Shown piece by piece: positions 47,160 to 59,000 of a stretch of 64,000 nucleotides of DNA. The position numbers were made by a program, and so were the translations under genes. The notes under the pieces were generated by a model. It was given only the letters and a program-made list of their open reading frames with translations. It did not search any database and was not told the origin of the DNA. Location of the stretch: contig OX243820.1 of NCBI GenBank assembly GCA_945859605.1, forward strand, positions 34,747,196-34,811,195, given 5' to 3'. The stretch is from Lumbricus rubellus (taxonomy: Eukaryota; Annelida; Clitellata; Crassiclitellata; Lumbricidae). Positions within the stretch are counted from its first letter, which is position 1. Every line of letters starts with the position of its first letter.

Positions 47160-48980
47160 TATCTATGGAATCAACAGGACCATCAGTCTTAGACGCGCTC
47201 TCTGTCTCCCCCGCACACATATGCTACGCATGCGCCTTGGCCTCACGTCCTAATATTGCGGACGGGGTGGGGTGTGCGTGTGTGTGTGTGGGAGGGGGAA
47301 TCGGTCGTCGAAATTCCCAAGACGAACGTGACTACTTCATAAGTGAAGATCGTCCACTCACAAAGTCGTCGACTTATCTCGACTACACCCGTAGACACAC
47401 ACATCTAACAACATACATAATTATAGGCCTGCGTTCACACGCATGCACGAAAAATATACATATATGTATAGGCCTACATATATGTTATATATATATATAT
47501 ATATGTATAATCGTATATTATATGAAATACATGTATAAAATTAATATAGTATATACAATCATTTATGTATGTGTGTATTATATAGTATATATTATAGGCC
47601 TATACACATGCAGTTGGTGGACCGATTCGGCAGGTTTTTCCATGCTGACCTCATTATAATGACTGCAATTATACTATAATTTATATAGGACCTACGCGTG
47701 TATATCATTATAGAGCGCATGTTCAAGAATGTTTGGGGAATTTTCCATTTCGTGGAATCTAATGAACACGGTCGCAAAATACACAGAATTGGTTTTAATT
47801 TAAAGAAATTTTAGATATTATTTTTTGGGGGTTTGAACCCTCAATTCCCAAACCCCTTTTAGTACCCCCTTACGGTCACCACCCTCTTATGATAGTCTTT
47901 AGTCCAGCGTTGAAATAGTTGTTTGTTTCAAGTTCAAGTGACACACCTGTTCAGCTCTATCATTATCGAAGGCACATCTAAAACTTCGTTCGAAGGCCAT
48001 GCGCAGGGCACCAGCTTATTGACGAGCACCTCGTCGAGTCAGCGTGGCTGTCAGAAGGAGGTGCTAGACCGGTTGCTAGAGGGTCAGCGGGGGAGGGTGC
48101 GGGGGGGGGGACAGAGTAGGTCACGATGTCATTAACTTACATGTATAATTAATTGATTGCTATAAGTGGTTGTGAAAGACAATGTAAACACGTGGCCCAC
48201 TTTGTTATCTGCATACAAGTGGATTTAAAGTGGCCGACCTAGCATGCTGTAGTTTTGTATGGAGGAGTGGCGGGCCGGGCGGGCGGGCGAAGACGAGGGT
48301 AGATGGATGAGAGAAGAGAGCAAGAATGGGAATGGTCACCATGCAGGCAATGGTTTAAAGTTAAATCTTCACCATTGATGGCAAAACTTATTTTGTGCTC
48401 TCTATAGATGAAATAGTGTGATGAACGGGTTCGATAGAAGTGCGGACTTGACACAAAATGCCTAAATCATGCATTCATTCAAGTATTTTTATGGCACCTT
48501 TTAAAGAAAACTGGGCCTATTCAGCGACTAGGCCTACAGCCTACTTAATTATAGAATGTGTCGGAGACTGACCCAGGTCCTAGGGACAGGCGCAGCTCAA
48601 TAGTGTGTCCGTTCCATACCGCCGGGCTAACCAAAAAAAATTTTATGAAAAGCACGGCAATGCATTTACAATTAAGGTATTAAGTTTATACGAGCAAATG
48701 GGACTGATTGCAAACTTTCCCGTTGAGCGTAGGGAGTGAAATAATTAAGGTCTGTATCGTGAACAATAATTATGTGCGTAGGCTTATCTGTTTATAGCCA
48801 CCTATGCTGTAACTATGTCGAAAGCAGTGTTCGTGCAAGCTTTCTCGCAAAGACACCTGCGTTATCATATTGGAAAATCAGCCCAGCAAAGTTTAGACGA
48901 AGTACTCAGCACTTCTTCTCATCAGAGTAGGCGTGGTCCTTATGATAAATGGATTTAGGCTGACGAAGGCCGAATATATA
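47160..48980. other. No supported gene
   Basis: AT dinucleotide run near 47487-47505 and several TAGGCCTA words; 48468-48545 resembles a degraded ACTCAGAAGCGCTCCC-family repeat. Confidence 0.5.
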
Positions 48981-49025
48981 GGCCTAAAATCCAGGGACGT
49001 AACTAGGATTTTTCGTTTGGGGCGG

Positions 49026-50033
49026 TGTCGTATCCCGTGTAAAAGGGCACTTTATTATCCTAGTGGTTAATCGGTTGGGTTTAACTTACTCAAGAAATTC
49101 TTCCAAATTCAACGAACTTCCAGCTTCTTATGAAATATATAATAGAATAAAGTTATTCAATATCATTCAATTGCACAAACAAATAACAATCCTATTTACC
49201 TAGTGTGGCGAGTTACTTAGGAAATATTATATTTGCTCTTATCTGTCGAGTTGTATGAATCTCGAATGTCTTCGGCTCTCTCCGTCGTCCGATTCTTCGC
49301 AGTCAAGAATGTTGATCAGACGGTTGAATATGCAGTCATGGAAGTGACCACACCAAACGTCTTACTCGTATCTTGCCGTGAATCAGTTGCACACGAGATG
49401 AATCATCGCATTCACCTCACAGTTCTTCTCCAGTTGACCAAACGTCCCTCGTACTTCACACGCCGATCAGCTGTTCGCTAGCCGATTCAAATTACACGAC
49501 TCTTCAGACTGTTGCCTAAGAGTTCGTCTTCTTCGCAAGTGTCTCACACTTCACACGATGATTATTATGCACTAACGCAAATTTCTCATTTAAATTGCGT
49601 TGCACTTAATGCACAATACTTTGAACTATCGGTTGATCGTCCGAACAGTTCAATTACCTTCGTCTCTACTCTGAAAATCACAACTTTGGATTGATCACCG
49701 CAGCGAAACAACCACCATTTCCAGATATACCTGTAGAGAGTCAAAAACTTAACGTCCACTTCGCTGACGTCATTTTTAACTCGTCACGTCATTCGCTTCC
49801 AGTCTGCACCAATCACGAATAGGATTAGCGTCCTTTGTTGTCATGGTAATCTTGACCACTCGTTATTACGCTTAGCTGCAGTCATTGGTTTTATGTATTA
49901 ATATTTTATATGTTGCCACACATATTACCTAAACTCGCCAATTAAATTGCCTAGCTTAACTTCTACCTATAATTAATAATTATACATGCATAGCAAGTGT
50001 TTAATTTGATAATCATTTAATATAACCACGACA
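49026..50033 (-). repeat. 3' LTR (complete)
   Basis: 1008 bp, TG...CA ends on minus. Short ORFs inside (for example 49233-49481) are duplicated exactly in the other LTR and are not considered genes. Confidence 0.93.
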
Positions 50034-50196
50034 AATACCCTTTCTTCAAAAGTCTGTACACAGGCTTTATCAACTTATCTAATTATCAAATTACAATAAC
50101 TGCTTATGCCTATGCTTATACTACTTTACACAACATCACAACCTAACACAACTACTTCTTATCTACCTATAGTATCACCATTGATTTACTTAAATC

Positions 50197-50823
50197 TTAG
50201 GTCAATCCTCTACTTAAATAATCGGACATTACATTATTACATCCCTTAATGTAACGTATTGTAAAACAATAATTTTGAAGGGCAAGGCTCCACCTCATGA
50301 CTCTTGCATTCTTCATCCTCCCTTCCTTCATGTACTGTAGTCCACAATGGTCAGTCTCGATCACAAACTCTCTTCCACACAAATATCGATCAAATCTACT
50401 GATTCCCCACATTATGGCTAAACATTCCCTTTCTTCCACTGAATATCGCATCTCTCTTTCCAACAGTTTTCTACTCGCATATGCTATCGGATGGTTTATT
50501 CCTTCATATTGTTGAATAAGAACACAACCTATCCCTTTTCCTGATGCATCTGTCTGTATTATAAATTCTTTCTCCAAGTCTGGTAACCTAAGGATTGGTG
50601 TTTTAGCTAGTGCTTCTTTCAACTGCTTAAAACTTTCACCTAACTCTTGGTTCCATTCAACATTGTTAGGAGCTAACTTTTTAGTCAAGTCGCTCAACGG
50701 TGCCATCAATTCTTTTTGTTTACTCACACATAAACTCAATATTTCTTCCTCTTCATTCTCACCATCTTTATCGTCATGTACTATTGCCGATATGCATGCT
50801 ACTGTTTCTATATCAACTTTCAT
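50197..50823 (-). pseudogene. RT connection plus RNase H remnant of LTR element
   Basis: 208 residues. MAPLSDLTKKL and LKEALAKTPILRLPD are the RT-RNase H connection of Gypsy elements. RNase H follows with TDASGKGIG, RECLAIMWGI, TDHCGLQYM and SDYLSR, so the D-E-D-D set is present. The preceding RT domain with the YxDD palm is absent: only 221 bp separate this ORF from the end of the upstream ORF. Confidence 0.88.
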
Positions 50824-51044
50824 TAAATAAGACTCATCTACTTAATCGATACTGTTTTTTTTATTATCAATTGATGATTCACTCTCCTCATTGTGCGGAA
50901 TTAATTTTCATTTCACTTCTTAGCTACTCATAAATTTCACAACTGTTTAATTAAACAACTCAACTTAACTGAAACTCAACTTTTATTTATTTACAATCCT
51001 CTTAACTATCCATCCTACCTATATAAACACTTATCAACTCACTT

Positions 51045-54000
51045 TTACACCCATTCTTCTCTTGTTTTGACCACTCGTCTGGTCCACACATGAGTTCCCT
51101 GTTTTACTTTTGGCTTTCTTATCGTATTCAATGTACTACCATTTCGGATCTCTGAATCTTTATTATTCATTTCTTCGCCTATTCGTCTATTCAGATCTCC
51201 ATAAGTCTTATATCTGATTCCTTTCAGTGACTCATTTTCTCTCCTATAATAGTTATCACTATTCTCTTCTTTGTTTACAACAACTTCAGGATATGACCTC
51301 TTTCTGTCATTCCATGTTCTATCTCTCCACTTATTCTCATCATGTTGCACTCCACCAGTATCTCTCTGTTTCCTTACAGATTCATTACCATAGATCTCTT
51401 TACACCATGGTTTATTCTCATAACGCCTTCCCATAGTTTCAACTATGTTACTATCATCTCTGTTTCTCCAATTCAATCTATTAGACCTATCACTGTCTAT
51501 TCCATTGTTCCTATTACACTCTCTCGACTTATATCGATAATTTCTTCTATTATCATTGTTTACATTCCTCTCGTTCCAACTCACATTTCTCCTGATCACT
51601 TCATTATCATCTGTGTCACTTCTATGCATCCATCCATTTTGTCTCCTAGACTGGACCTTATATCTCCTGTAATTATTTTCTTGATTCTTCCAATCAATAA
51701 ACTGTTTCCTATATATCTTCTTACTCTCATCAACATCCCTCGACTCACATCGATCTCTTGTGATCATGTATTTAGCTCGAGTCTCAACCAATTTAAACGG
51801 CTCACGTTTGAAATTCCTTTTCACTCTTTTGTCCACCGACTCTCGGCATATGTCACAACTCAGGACATACTTTCTAATATCTGGTCCTATCCATGGCCAA
51901 TAAAATTCATTCACAATTTTATCAAAGGTCTTCTTCATACCCAGATGTGCTGACAATAGCGAGTTATGGGCCACGGCTAACACTTTATTTCTAAGTTCCT
52001 TCGGGACCATTAACTGCCATTTCGCATCATCTTTCGATATTTCTTTGAACCTTCTATACAATAATCCGTTCTTTTTCACATAAAGAACTTTTTCTGTTAC
52101 ACTGTCATCACCACTCCAATCAATTGCTTTATCCCAAAACTTCTTCAAAGTCTCATCTTTGCTTTGTAACTCTTTAATTTCTTTTGTTGATACATTTAAA
52201 TCCGGCATCTCAGTAACTTTCAACTGTTTGTATTTTGTTACTTTCTTTGATTCCGCTCTGGTTTCAACTGCTGCTGTCGTTTGACACACATCATCATTCT
52301 CTATGATGTCATCCGTTACATCATCATTTAATTCACTTGTGACTTCATTTGCAAAATGAACTTTCTTTTTGTCACTTTGTCCTTGTGACTCGACACTCAA
52401 AGATTTCTGAATCTTTTTTAATCTATCCTCTCTATTCTCGTTATCATCTGTATCACTCCAATCACAGTTTGTCATGTTATCTGTAGTTTCTTTTACTACC
52501 AGATATTTCAGTCCCTTCATCCTACCAATTATTACTGGTTTCACCGGTTCTTCCATAACCATTGCTTCAACGTTTCCTGTAAAATACTCACTTTCAATAT
52601 TAATCTTTGCTGTCGGAAAATTTCTCAATGTTCCATCGACTAATATGCACTGGGCTTCTCTTCCTGTGAAATCAACATCATTTACCAGTGATCTCTTGAC
52701 AATACATGTGCTTGACCCAGAGTCATATAGACAACTGGCATTCACACCGTTCACCTTTAGCTGACCTTCATTTTTATTCTCAAGGTCATCGCCATCATCT
52801 CTCCGATCAGTAACCATTGTACTTGCTGCCAACTGTATCGGTAATTCCTTTTCACGTTCTTCCTCCTTTTCAACTTCATTTAGTTTCAAATCTTCATTTG
52901 CTTGCGCTATCTTGTACGCCCTATTCTCATATACTTGTATAGCCGCCGCAGTATGTTTAACAACTCCTTTTTGTTTGTGTGAACAATCATAAGATTTGTG
53001 TCCGATTCGGCCACATGAGAAGCAAGTTATCTTATGCTCAGCCGCCTGTTCTCTTTCTCTACTAAGTCCTCTATTCATACTTCCATTATGATTCGTCTCC
53101 CTGTTCTGTTTCATGTCTCCTCGTCCTCTATTTATGTTTCCATTAAACCTCTCTCTTGATTTATCGTCGAACGGTTTCACATTCGGCCTTTCGTTACTGA
53201 ATTTCACTGGAGGCCTTAGATTACTTTCTGTGTATTTATATCCGTGCGCCTCGATATAAGACTCGGCACAGTTCAAGGTGTCCTCTAAACTCATTTTGCC
53301 TCTTTCTTTGAGGAACATCTTAAGTTCATTGCTACACGTAAGGTAGAACTGATCTCTTAATAATAAGTTCTCCATTCCTTCGTAGGTTTTCTCGAATCCA
53401 GCTTGAAGTAGCCACTGCTGCATATATCTCCTCAACCTATGCACAAAATCTGTAGGTGTTTCACCTGACTCCATTTTACTCATCTTAAATTTGTTACGAT
53501 ATCCACCCTCTGTTAATTGAAACCTTTTTAACAGATGTCTTTTCAAACACTCGTAATCTTGTGTCTCCTCAGACGACATTCTTTGATATACCTCTAACGC
53601 TTTTCCTTCGAGATGCTTGGCTAGCATCAGAGACCAATTTTCTGTTGCTATCTCGTATGCCGCGCATGTCCTTTCAAACCTTAATAAATATGCATCCAAG
53701 CAATCTTTATTCTCATTGAATACCGGAAACTTGATATCCTTCATTCCTCTGTTATGGTTATTGTTTCCTTGGTATGAACCATCGCCAACCATTGTGAATG
53801 TGGCTTCACCACGATTCTGATTATTTCTAGAATCAATTTCCCTCATCCTCAATTCACATTCAAGCTTCTTGACTTCAAGATCCATATTTCTCCGGGCTTG
53901 GCATTCAGCTGCTTCACGAACTAATCGCGCCTCATTCGCCTCTCTTTCAAGTCTGGCCTCATTCGCCTCTCTTTCAAGTCTGGCAACATTCGCCTCTCTT

Positions 54001-54320
54001 TCAAGTCTGGCCTCATTCGCACGACTTTCCCGTTCTCGCTCAAGCCTAGCATCAGCTATTTTTGCTAACTCTAATTCTTGTGCTCTGGCTGCTTGTGCCT
54101 CTTCTCGTGCGCTGGCTGCTTCCGCCATCTCTGCTTCTTTGGCTAGTCTATTTCTTTCAGCCGCTGCCTCATCTTTAAGCTTTCGATCTTCTCGTTCACG
54201 CAGTCTGTCGTCTCTTGCTTCCTGCTGTCTATCACGCACAAACGTCTTCAACTCATCACCTTCCATTCCCATCTCTTTAGCGAGTTTAACCCACTGTTCA
54301 TGTTCTCCAAGTGACGACAT
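51045..54320 (-). CDS. Gag-protease-H2C2 polyprotein of LTR element
   Basis: 1091 residues. Coiled coil about 30-165 with a LEREANEAR tandem repeat (103-138); Gag/capsid-like region about 195-360; CCHC knuckle Cys433-Cys436-His441-Cys446; retropepsin LYDSGSSTCIV (Asp533) with VIIG at 597; integrase-type H2C2 zinc module His785, His792, Cys822, Cys825 (GLLYRRF...YWPWIGPDIRKYVLSCDICR). After about residue 850 the integrase core is replaced by ~240 residues extremely rich in Arg, Asn, Asp and Glu. An H2C2 module ahead of RT/RNase H is the order seen in Gmr1-like elements, not standard Gypsy. Confidence 0.9.
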   Translation of the reverse strand: MSSLGEHEQWVKLAKEMGMEGDELKTFVRDRQQEARDDRLREREDRKLKDEAAAERNRLAKEAEMAEAASAREEAQAARAQELELAKIADARLERERESRANEARLEREANVARLEREANEARLEREANEARLVREAAECQARRNMDLEVKKLECELRMREIDSRNNQNRGEATFTMVGDGSYQGNNNHNRGMKDIKFPVFNENKDCLDAYLLRFERTCAAYEIATENWSLMLAKHLEGKALEVYQRMSSEETQDYECLKRHLLKRFQLTEGGYRNKFKMSKMESGETPTDFVHRLRRYMQQWLLQAGFEKTYEGMENLLLRDQFYLTCSNELKMFLKERGKMSLEDTLNCAESYIEAHGYKYTESNLRPPVKFSNERPNVKPFDDKSRERFNGNINRGRGDMKQNRETNHNGSMNRGLSREREQAAEHKITCFSCGRIGHKSYDCSHKQKGVVKHTAAAIQVYENRAYKIAQANEDLKLNEVEKEEEREKELPIQLAASTMVTDRRDDGDDLENKNEGQLKVNGVNASCLYDSGSSTCIVKRSLVNDVDFTGREAQCILVDGTLRNFPTAKINIESEYFTGNVEAMVMEEPVKPVIIGRMKGLKYLVVKETTDNMTNCDWSDTDDNENREDRLKKIQKSLSVESQGQSDKKKVHFANEVTSELNDDVTDDIIENDDVCQTTAAVETRAESKKVTKYKQLKVTEMPDLNVSTKEIKELQSKDETLKKFWDKAIDWSGDDSVTEKVLYVKKNGLLYRRFKEISKDDAKWQLMVPKELRNKVLAVAHNSLLSAHLGMKKTFDKIVNEFYWPWIGPDIRKYVLSCDICRESVDKRVKRNFKREPFKLVETRAKYMITRDRCESRDVDESKKIYRKQFIDWKNQENNYRRYKVQSRRQNGWMHRSDTDDNEVIRRNVSWNERNVNNDNRRNYRYKSRECNRNNGIDSDRSNRLNWRNRDDSNIVETMGRRYENKPWCKEIYGNESVRKQRDTGGVQHDENKWRDRTWNDRKRSYPEVVVNKEENSDNYYRRENESLKGIRYKTYGDLNRRIGEEMNNKDSEIRNGSTLNTIRKPKVKQGTHVWTRRVVKTREEWV

Positions 54321-54625
54321 GGTCTACTTACTTGTTTACTCAGCTAACAAGTATTTCCAAATTCCAATAGCTTTCGCTCTACAAGAATTAAATTCTTCCA
54401 AAAGATAACCTTAAATAAGATTAATAAAATGTTCCCTCTTGAAATGCGCACTCTATGGTTACGCGAGGTTAATCGTATACTAAACAATTCGCATCGAGTA
54501 AACGCTTATTAATAAAGTCGTTCTTTCGCAATCGCAAAAGCGATAACTTTTAAACTATACATTTTCAATACTTGAGATTATTGTTCGTTGATATTTCGAG
54601 TGTTAGTTAAAAATCCAGTTTTAAT

Positions 54626-54643
54626 ATCCCGGACGAGCCCCCA
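54626..54643 (-). other. Primer binding site, tRNA-Pro type
   Basis: TGGGGGCTCGTCCGGGAT on minus, four bases inside the 5' LTR. It equals the tRNA-Pro primer site known from murine leukaemia virus. Confidence 0.88.
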
Positions 54644-54647
54644 TAGT

Positions 54648-55652
54648 TGTCGTATCCCGTGTAAAAGGGCACTTTATTATCCTAGTGGTTAATCGGTTGG
54701 GTTTAACTTACTCAAGAAATTCTTCCAAATTCAACGAACTTCCAGCTTCTTATGAAATATATAATAGAATAAAGTTATTCAATATCATTCAATTGCACAA
54801 ACAAATAACAATCCTATTTACCTAGTGTGGCGAGTTACTTAGGAAATATTATATTTGCTCTTATCTGTCGAGTTGTATGAATCTCGAATGTCTTCGGCTC
54901 TCTCCGTCGTCCGATTCTTCGCAGTCAAGAATGTTGATCAGACGGTTGAATATGCAGTCATGGAAGTGACCACACCAAACGTCTTACTCGTATCTTGCCG
55001 TGAATCAGTTGCACACGAGATGAATCATCGCATTCACCTCACAGTTCTTCTCCAGTTGACCAAACGTCCCTCGTACTTCACACGCCGATCAGCTGTTCGC
55101 TAGCCGATTCAAATTACACGACTCTTCAGACTGTTGCCTAAGAGTTCGTCTTCTTCGCAAGTGTCTCACACTTCACACGATGATTATTATGCACTAACGC
55201 AAATTTCTCATTTAAATTGCGTTGCACTTAATGCACAATACTTTGAACTATCGGTTGATCGTCCGAACAGTTCAATTACCTTCGTCTCTACTCTGAAAAT
55301 CACAACTTTGGATTGATCACCGCAGCGAAACAACCACCATTTCCAGATATACCTGTAGAGAGTCAAAAACTTAACGTCCACTTCGCTGACGTCATTTTTA
55401 ACTCGTCACGTCATTCGCTTCCAGTCTGCACCAATCACGAATAGGATTAGCGTCCTTTGTTGTCATGGTAATCTTGACCACTCGTTATTACGCTTAGCTG
55501 CAGTCATTGGTTTTATGTATTAATATTTTATATGTTGCCACACATATTACCTAAACTCGCCAATTAAATTGCCTAGCTTAACTTCTACCTATAATTAATA
55601 ATTATACATGCATAGCAAGTGTTTAATTTGATAATCATTTAATATAACCACG
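54648..55652 (-). repeat. 5' LTR, first three bases missing
   Basis: Same as the other LTR except that the outermost TGT (minus sense) is replaced by flanking sequence beginning at 55653. Confidence 0.92.
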
Positions 55653-55662
55653 GCCTAAAATC

Positions 55663-56326
55663 CAGGGACGTAACTAGGATTTTTCGTTTGGGGGGGCTTA
55701 AGCCTTAAGTATGACCAGTGCTTAAAGTGTAAAAAAAAAACAAGTGCCAGGACGCTGTATTGTAATTGGTCGTGAGTGGCAGCGCCGAAGGCGCGAAGTT
55801 GCGAGTGCCGAAGGCACGACGCCCGTCCCGACTAGCGGGTCTGGGGGAGCGTCGTAAGCTCCCCCAGCGGGGTTTGGGGCGGAGCCCCAGCGACCAGCGC
55901 ATTTTTGGCTGTGTCGACCTCAAATGGATCCATTTTTAGGCTCTTGTTTGCCAGCTATTTGTGAACGGTAAAGTCGCAACAAATTTAAGATTAAGTGGTT
56001 TTTCAGTGTCGCAAGGCTCAAGCTACCAAGATAACAATAAAAATCAAACTGCTTCTGTAAAAGATAAAGGTTTTGTCTATATACCGTAAGCTCTCCCAGC
56101 GGGGTCTGGGCGGAGCCCCAGCGACCAGCGCATTTTTGGCTGTGTCGACCTCAAATGGAGCCATTTTTAGGCAGTCATGGCCGGTCGTCCGTAACTGCAT
56201 GTGCGCCGTCCATGCGTAGACTATTTAAATTAGCCGTGAACATCAACGGCTTGATTTCATTTGGGGGGGCTTCAGCTTCGTTTGGGGGGGCTAAGCCCCC
56301 CAAGCCCAACGCTAGTTACGTCACTG
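55663..56326. mobile_element. hAT-like non-autonomous element next to the LTR element
   Basis: Starts CAGGGACGTAACTAGG and ends with the inverse of CAGTGACGTAACTAGCG. Perfect 8-bp TSD CTAAAATC at 55655-55662 and 56327-56334. It contains a ~90-bp direct repeat (about 55853-55942 and 56085-56174; GCGACCAGCGCATTTTTGGC, CTCAAATGGA) and a half-copy of MITE family 2 (55716-55758). Confidence 0.88.
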
Positions 56327-57059
56327 CTAAAATCCTCAGGCCTATAGCGGTTCATGACTGCGCAACTCGCGTACTTTGCCACTGTAATTGGTGAGGGAGG
56401 CGTCTTTGAGTCGTATAGGCCTGTGAAATGTTCGGTGTGATTTCTTCTAGAGTTGTTATATCAATGTCTGGTAGGCCGAAACACAAGTCTTAGTAGAAAG
56501 TAGAATCCTAATGTGGCCGTTCATTTAATTAGACATTTTATGCTGGCCATACAAAGTTTCTAATAAAACTTAATTATAGGGCACGATTGATGTTCTGTAA
56601 TCTGTACCAGCAGACAATCGCTTATGTACGTAATGTCATGTCAATCACCGACGTCGCCGCGCGACGGCTGGTCACATGTATGGACTAGAGCTCTCCTCTG
56701 TCTCCTGTCGCTTGCAGCGGCGAGAAGGTGGGATCCGGAAAGACGGGACCAAGCAAGCAAGCATAGGCTATGTGTGCAAGTGTATGCTTGCAAGCACGCA
56801 CGTGTATACATGATTGTATGTAATTTTTCTGATTCAATAATAGCTTCTGCTCTTACTAGACATTGTCTTTTAAGAGTGTAGGTCATAGTATATTTGCTGA
56901 TTTGTGTTCGTGTATTTAGGCCTTTGAGCTTTTAGGCCGCTATAGGCCTCTATTGCCTATTGGTCCAACTTCAACTGCTTTTCTATAGGAACCGCATTGA
57001 ACGTAGCTTTAAGTTCCTGTGAAGATTCGGGGATATTATTAGCGACCAAATATTTAGCT

Positions 57060-57385
57060 TCTCGGCAAGCGGTCCAATCAGAGCTCTGCGTGCGGGTCAC
57101 GTGCGCGACTCGCTTGGGCTTGATAACCATGGTCACGAAAACAAACAGCCAATCGGAAAGTCGATTTATAGAGTAGGTCATAACCGCGAAAGATGACCCA
57201 GCATAATAGCCAATCGGAGAGCAGATTTCTAGTTCAAGGCAGAGAGTTATGAGCGAGGGGAGAGTTGATTGCCTTAGTTTTCTATGGGAAGTTATTCTAT
57301 GAGAAAAGAAACTTGGGCTACGCTTTGCTTGAATGGATAAATGCTAAGTCTATCTAGTTCTTGTCTTACGTCATTGACGGTAAGT
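57060..57385 (+). promoter_or_regulatory. CCAAT-box cluster and possible first exon
   Basis: CCAATCAGAG (57073), GCCAATCGGAAAG (57150) and GCCAATCGGAGAG (57211) with an E-box GGTCACGTGCGCG between them, then TTACGTCATTGACG and a strong donor GTAAGT at about 57380. It may be a promoter with a non-coding first exon for the downstream plus-strand gene; inference. Confidence 0.35.
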
Positions 57386-57583
57386 AACCTTCTCTCAGTA
57401 ACCTTCATTGACTCAGTGCGATTTAACTACTTTACGTTGAGATATGAAAAATTGAACCGCGTTCAATGGTCTTGTAATGTAAAATTAATGCTGACTTGGT
57501 AAACATACTTAGGCCTATCTGTTACAGTAGGCCTACAACATCGGCTTCAACAGTCGGTTTTAAGCTGTTTCAGTTGCAGTGAC

Positions 57584-57645
57584 AGTATGACAACAACAGC
57601 AACAACAACAACAACAATAGCAACAACAACAACAACAACAACACC
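57584..57645. repeat. (CAA)n microsatellite
   Basis: Interrupted trinucleotide array. Confidence 0.9.
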
Positions 57646-57649
57646 CACA

Positions 57650-58810
57650 CACAGCAATGAGACAACATTGGCTTATATAGGCTAATAAGCCTACCCTTAC
57701 AAGCATGGGAGCCCTCTGATCTTTTTGCAGGAGTAGGCTATCAATAGTTTATATCTGTAGTTTTTAACAATAGCTTGAAAATTCAACGCCGGAATTTAGA
57801 AATATGGACATTATCATTGAGCATAGAGGGTTTTTAATGTAAATTTCTCGTTTTCACACTGTGTATCATTAGTCACCTTGTCACATTGTGCTTTCAGTTC
57901 GTTGAACTCTAGCGATCGTCATGATCAGCCTTCTCCGTTTCCTTCTTTCGGATGTCGCTTCCCTTAGTTCTTCCAGATTCATTCCTGTACGTTGTTTCTT
58001 GAACCTCGTCCATCTTGTATCATTATAGTAGGCTATCGTTAATGCTTCAGTTGACGAAGTTGCTTGGTTAAAATTCAAAGAGTAGTAGTTGAAAATAATT
58101 ATAGGTGTCAGTTTCCAGGTAGGGGCAAGTGCCCCTCTTGCTCCTAGGTGCGGGCACACATGCCTACGAGTTACGTTGTTTGGTAGTCAGATGCTTGATA
58201 TAGGGCGGATGTGAGGCACGCTGTATTGGCAACCTCACTTCTGTTTCTTCCTGCACTGTAAGCGCCAGGGGGGTGTTTGGGGGGGGGGGTGATATCCCAC
58301 CCTCCGCCCTTGGGAGGGTGGGATATCAGTGTTTTCCACCCTAGCTTTTTCTCGGGTGGGAAGTCGGAGAGTTTGGGTGGGTTTTCATATCCTAGGCCAC
58401 TTAGAGCGCTTCTGAATAGTTATTCTGCAAGAGGCGCTTTATAAATCACCTTATATTTCACCTTCGTGGTTCATGCGGACTTAGGCCTATACACTAGCCT
58501 ACTGGTCCCTTGTATAAGTTGTACTCGAGGCTACTATATGTCTGCATGTGCGTATAATTTTATGCATCGGTATGATCGGTTTATTCATTGGCGTACATGT
58601 AGGCTATACTTAAAGTATCTAGACAACATGATAGGCCTACCAGTTTGATCATTCGTAACAGCAATGATGTTTGAGATCACTTAACGCTGAAACAATAATT
58701 AAAAATCGCTTACTTAATTATTCAAACGACCATAAAAAGCGGCCATCTTGTCCGTTAATTGGTGACGATGAGTGGTGAGTGGTGGTTGCAGTGGTTAGTG
58801 GTGTTTAGTC
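57650..58810. other. No supported gene
   Basis: A G-rich inverted stretch at 58265-58345 (GGGGGGGGGGTGATATCCCACC, then GGGTGGGATATCA) can form a short hairpin. No coding region recognised. Confidence 0.5.
58395..58455 (-). repeat. Dispersed repeat fragment, ACTCAGAAGCGCTCCC family
   Basis: GCGCTTCTGAATAGTTATTC and GAGGCGCTTTATAAAT read as the inverse of the family core and of TTTATATAGCGCC. Confidence 0.5.
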
Positions 58811-59000
58811 GAAATGGTGGTGGTGGTGGTGATGGCATTGGCTGTGATTGTTTACGTGGTGGTGGTGGTAGTGGTGGTGGTGGTGGTGGTGATGGCATTG
58901 GCTGTGATTGTTTACGTGGTGGTGGTGGTGGTGGTGGTGGTGGTGGTGGTGGTGGTGGTGGTGGTAGTAGTAGTGGTAGTGGCGGTGGTGGTATCTGGTG
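58811..59000. repeat. (GGT)n array with internal ~66-bp duplication
   Basis: The block GATGGCATTGGCTGTGATTG, then TTTACGTGGTGG, occurs twice inside the GGT array. The poly-Val, poly-Gly and poly-His ORFs are artefacts. Confidence 0.93.

Larger units (their letters stand above)
49026..55652 (-). mobile_element. Gypsy-type LTR retrotransposon, internally deleted, identical LTRs
   Basis: Minus orientation. The LTRs at 49026-50033 and 54648-55652 appear identical over 1005 bp and read TGTCGTGG...GGATACGACA on minus. PBS is adjacent to the 5' LTR. Gag, zinc knuckle, protease and an integrase-type H2C2 module lie in one ORF, followed by an RNase H ORF. The reverse transcriptase palm and integrase catalytic core are not found, so it must have moved with proteins supplied by another element. 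Flanks carry a ~45-bp direct duplication instead of 4-6 bp. Confidence 0.92.

Noticed and set aside
49233..49694. Two small ORFs repeated exactly at 54855-55316
   Set aside because: They lie in the two LTRs; duplication follows from LTR identity, not from gene conservation.
53869..54408. Plus-strand Ser/Ala-rich ORF
   Set aside because: Antisense of the Gag coiled-coil repeat region.
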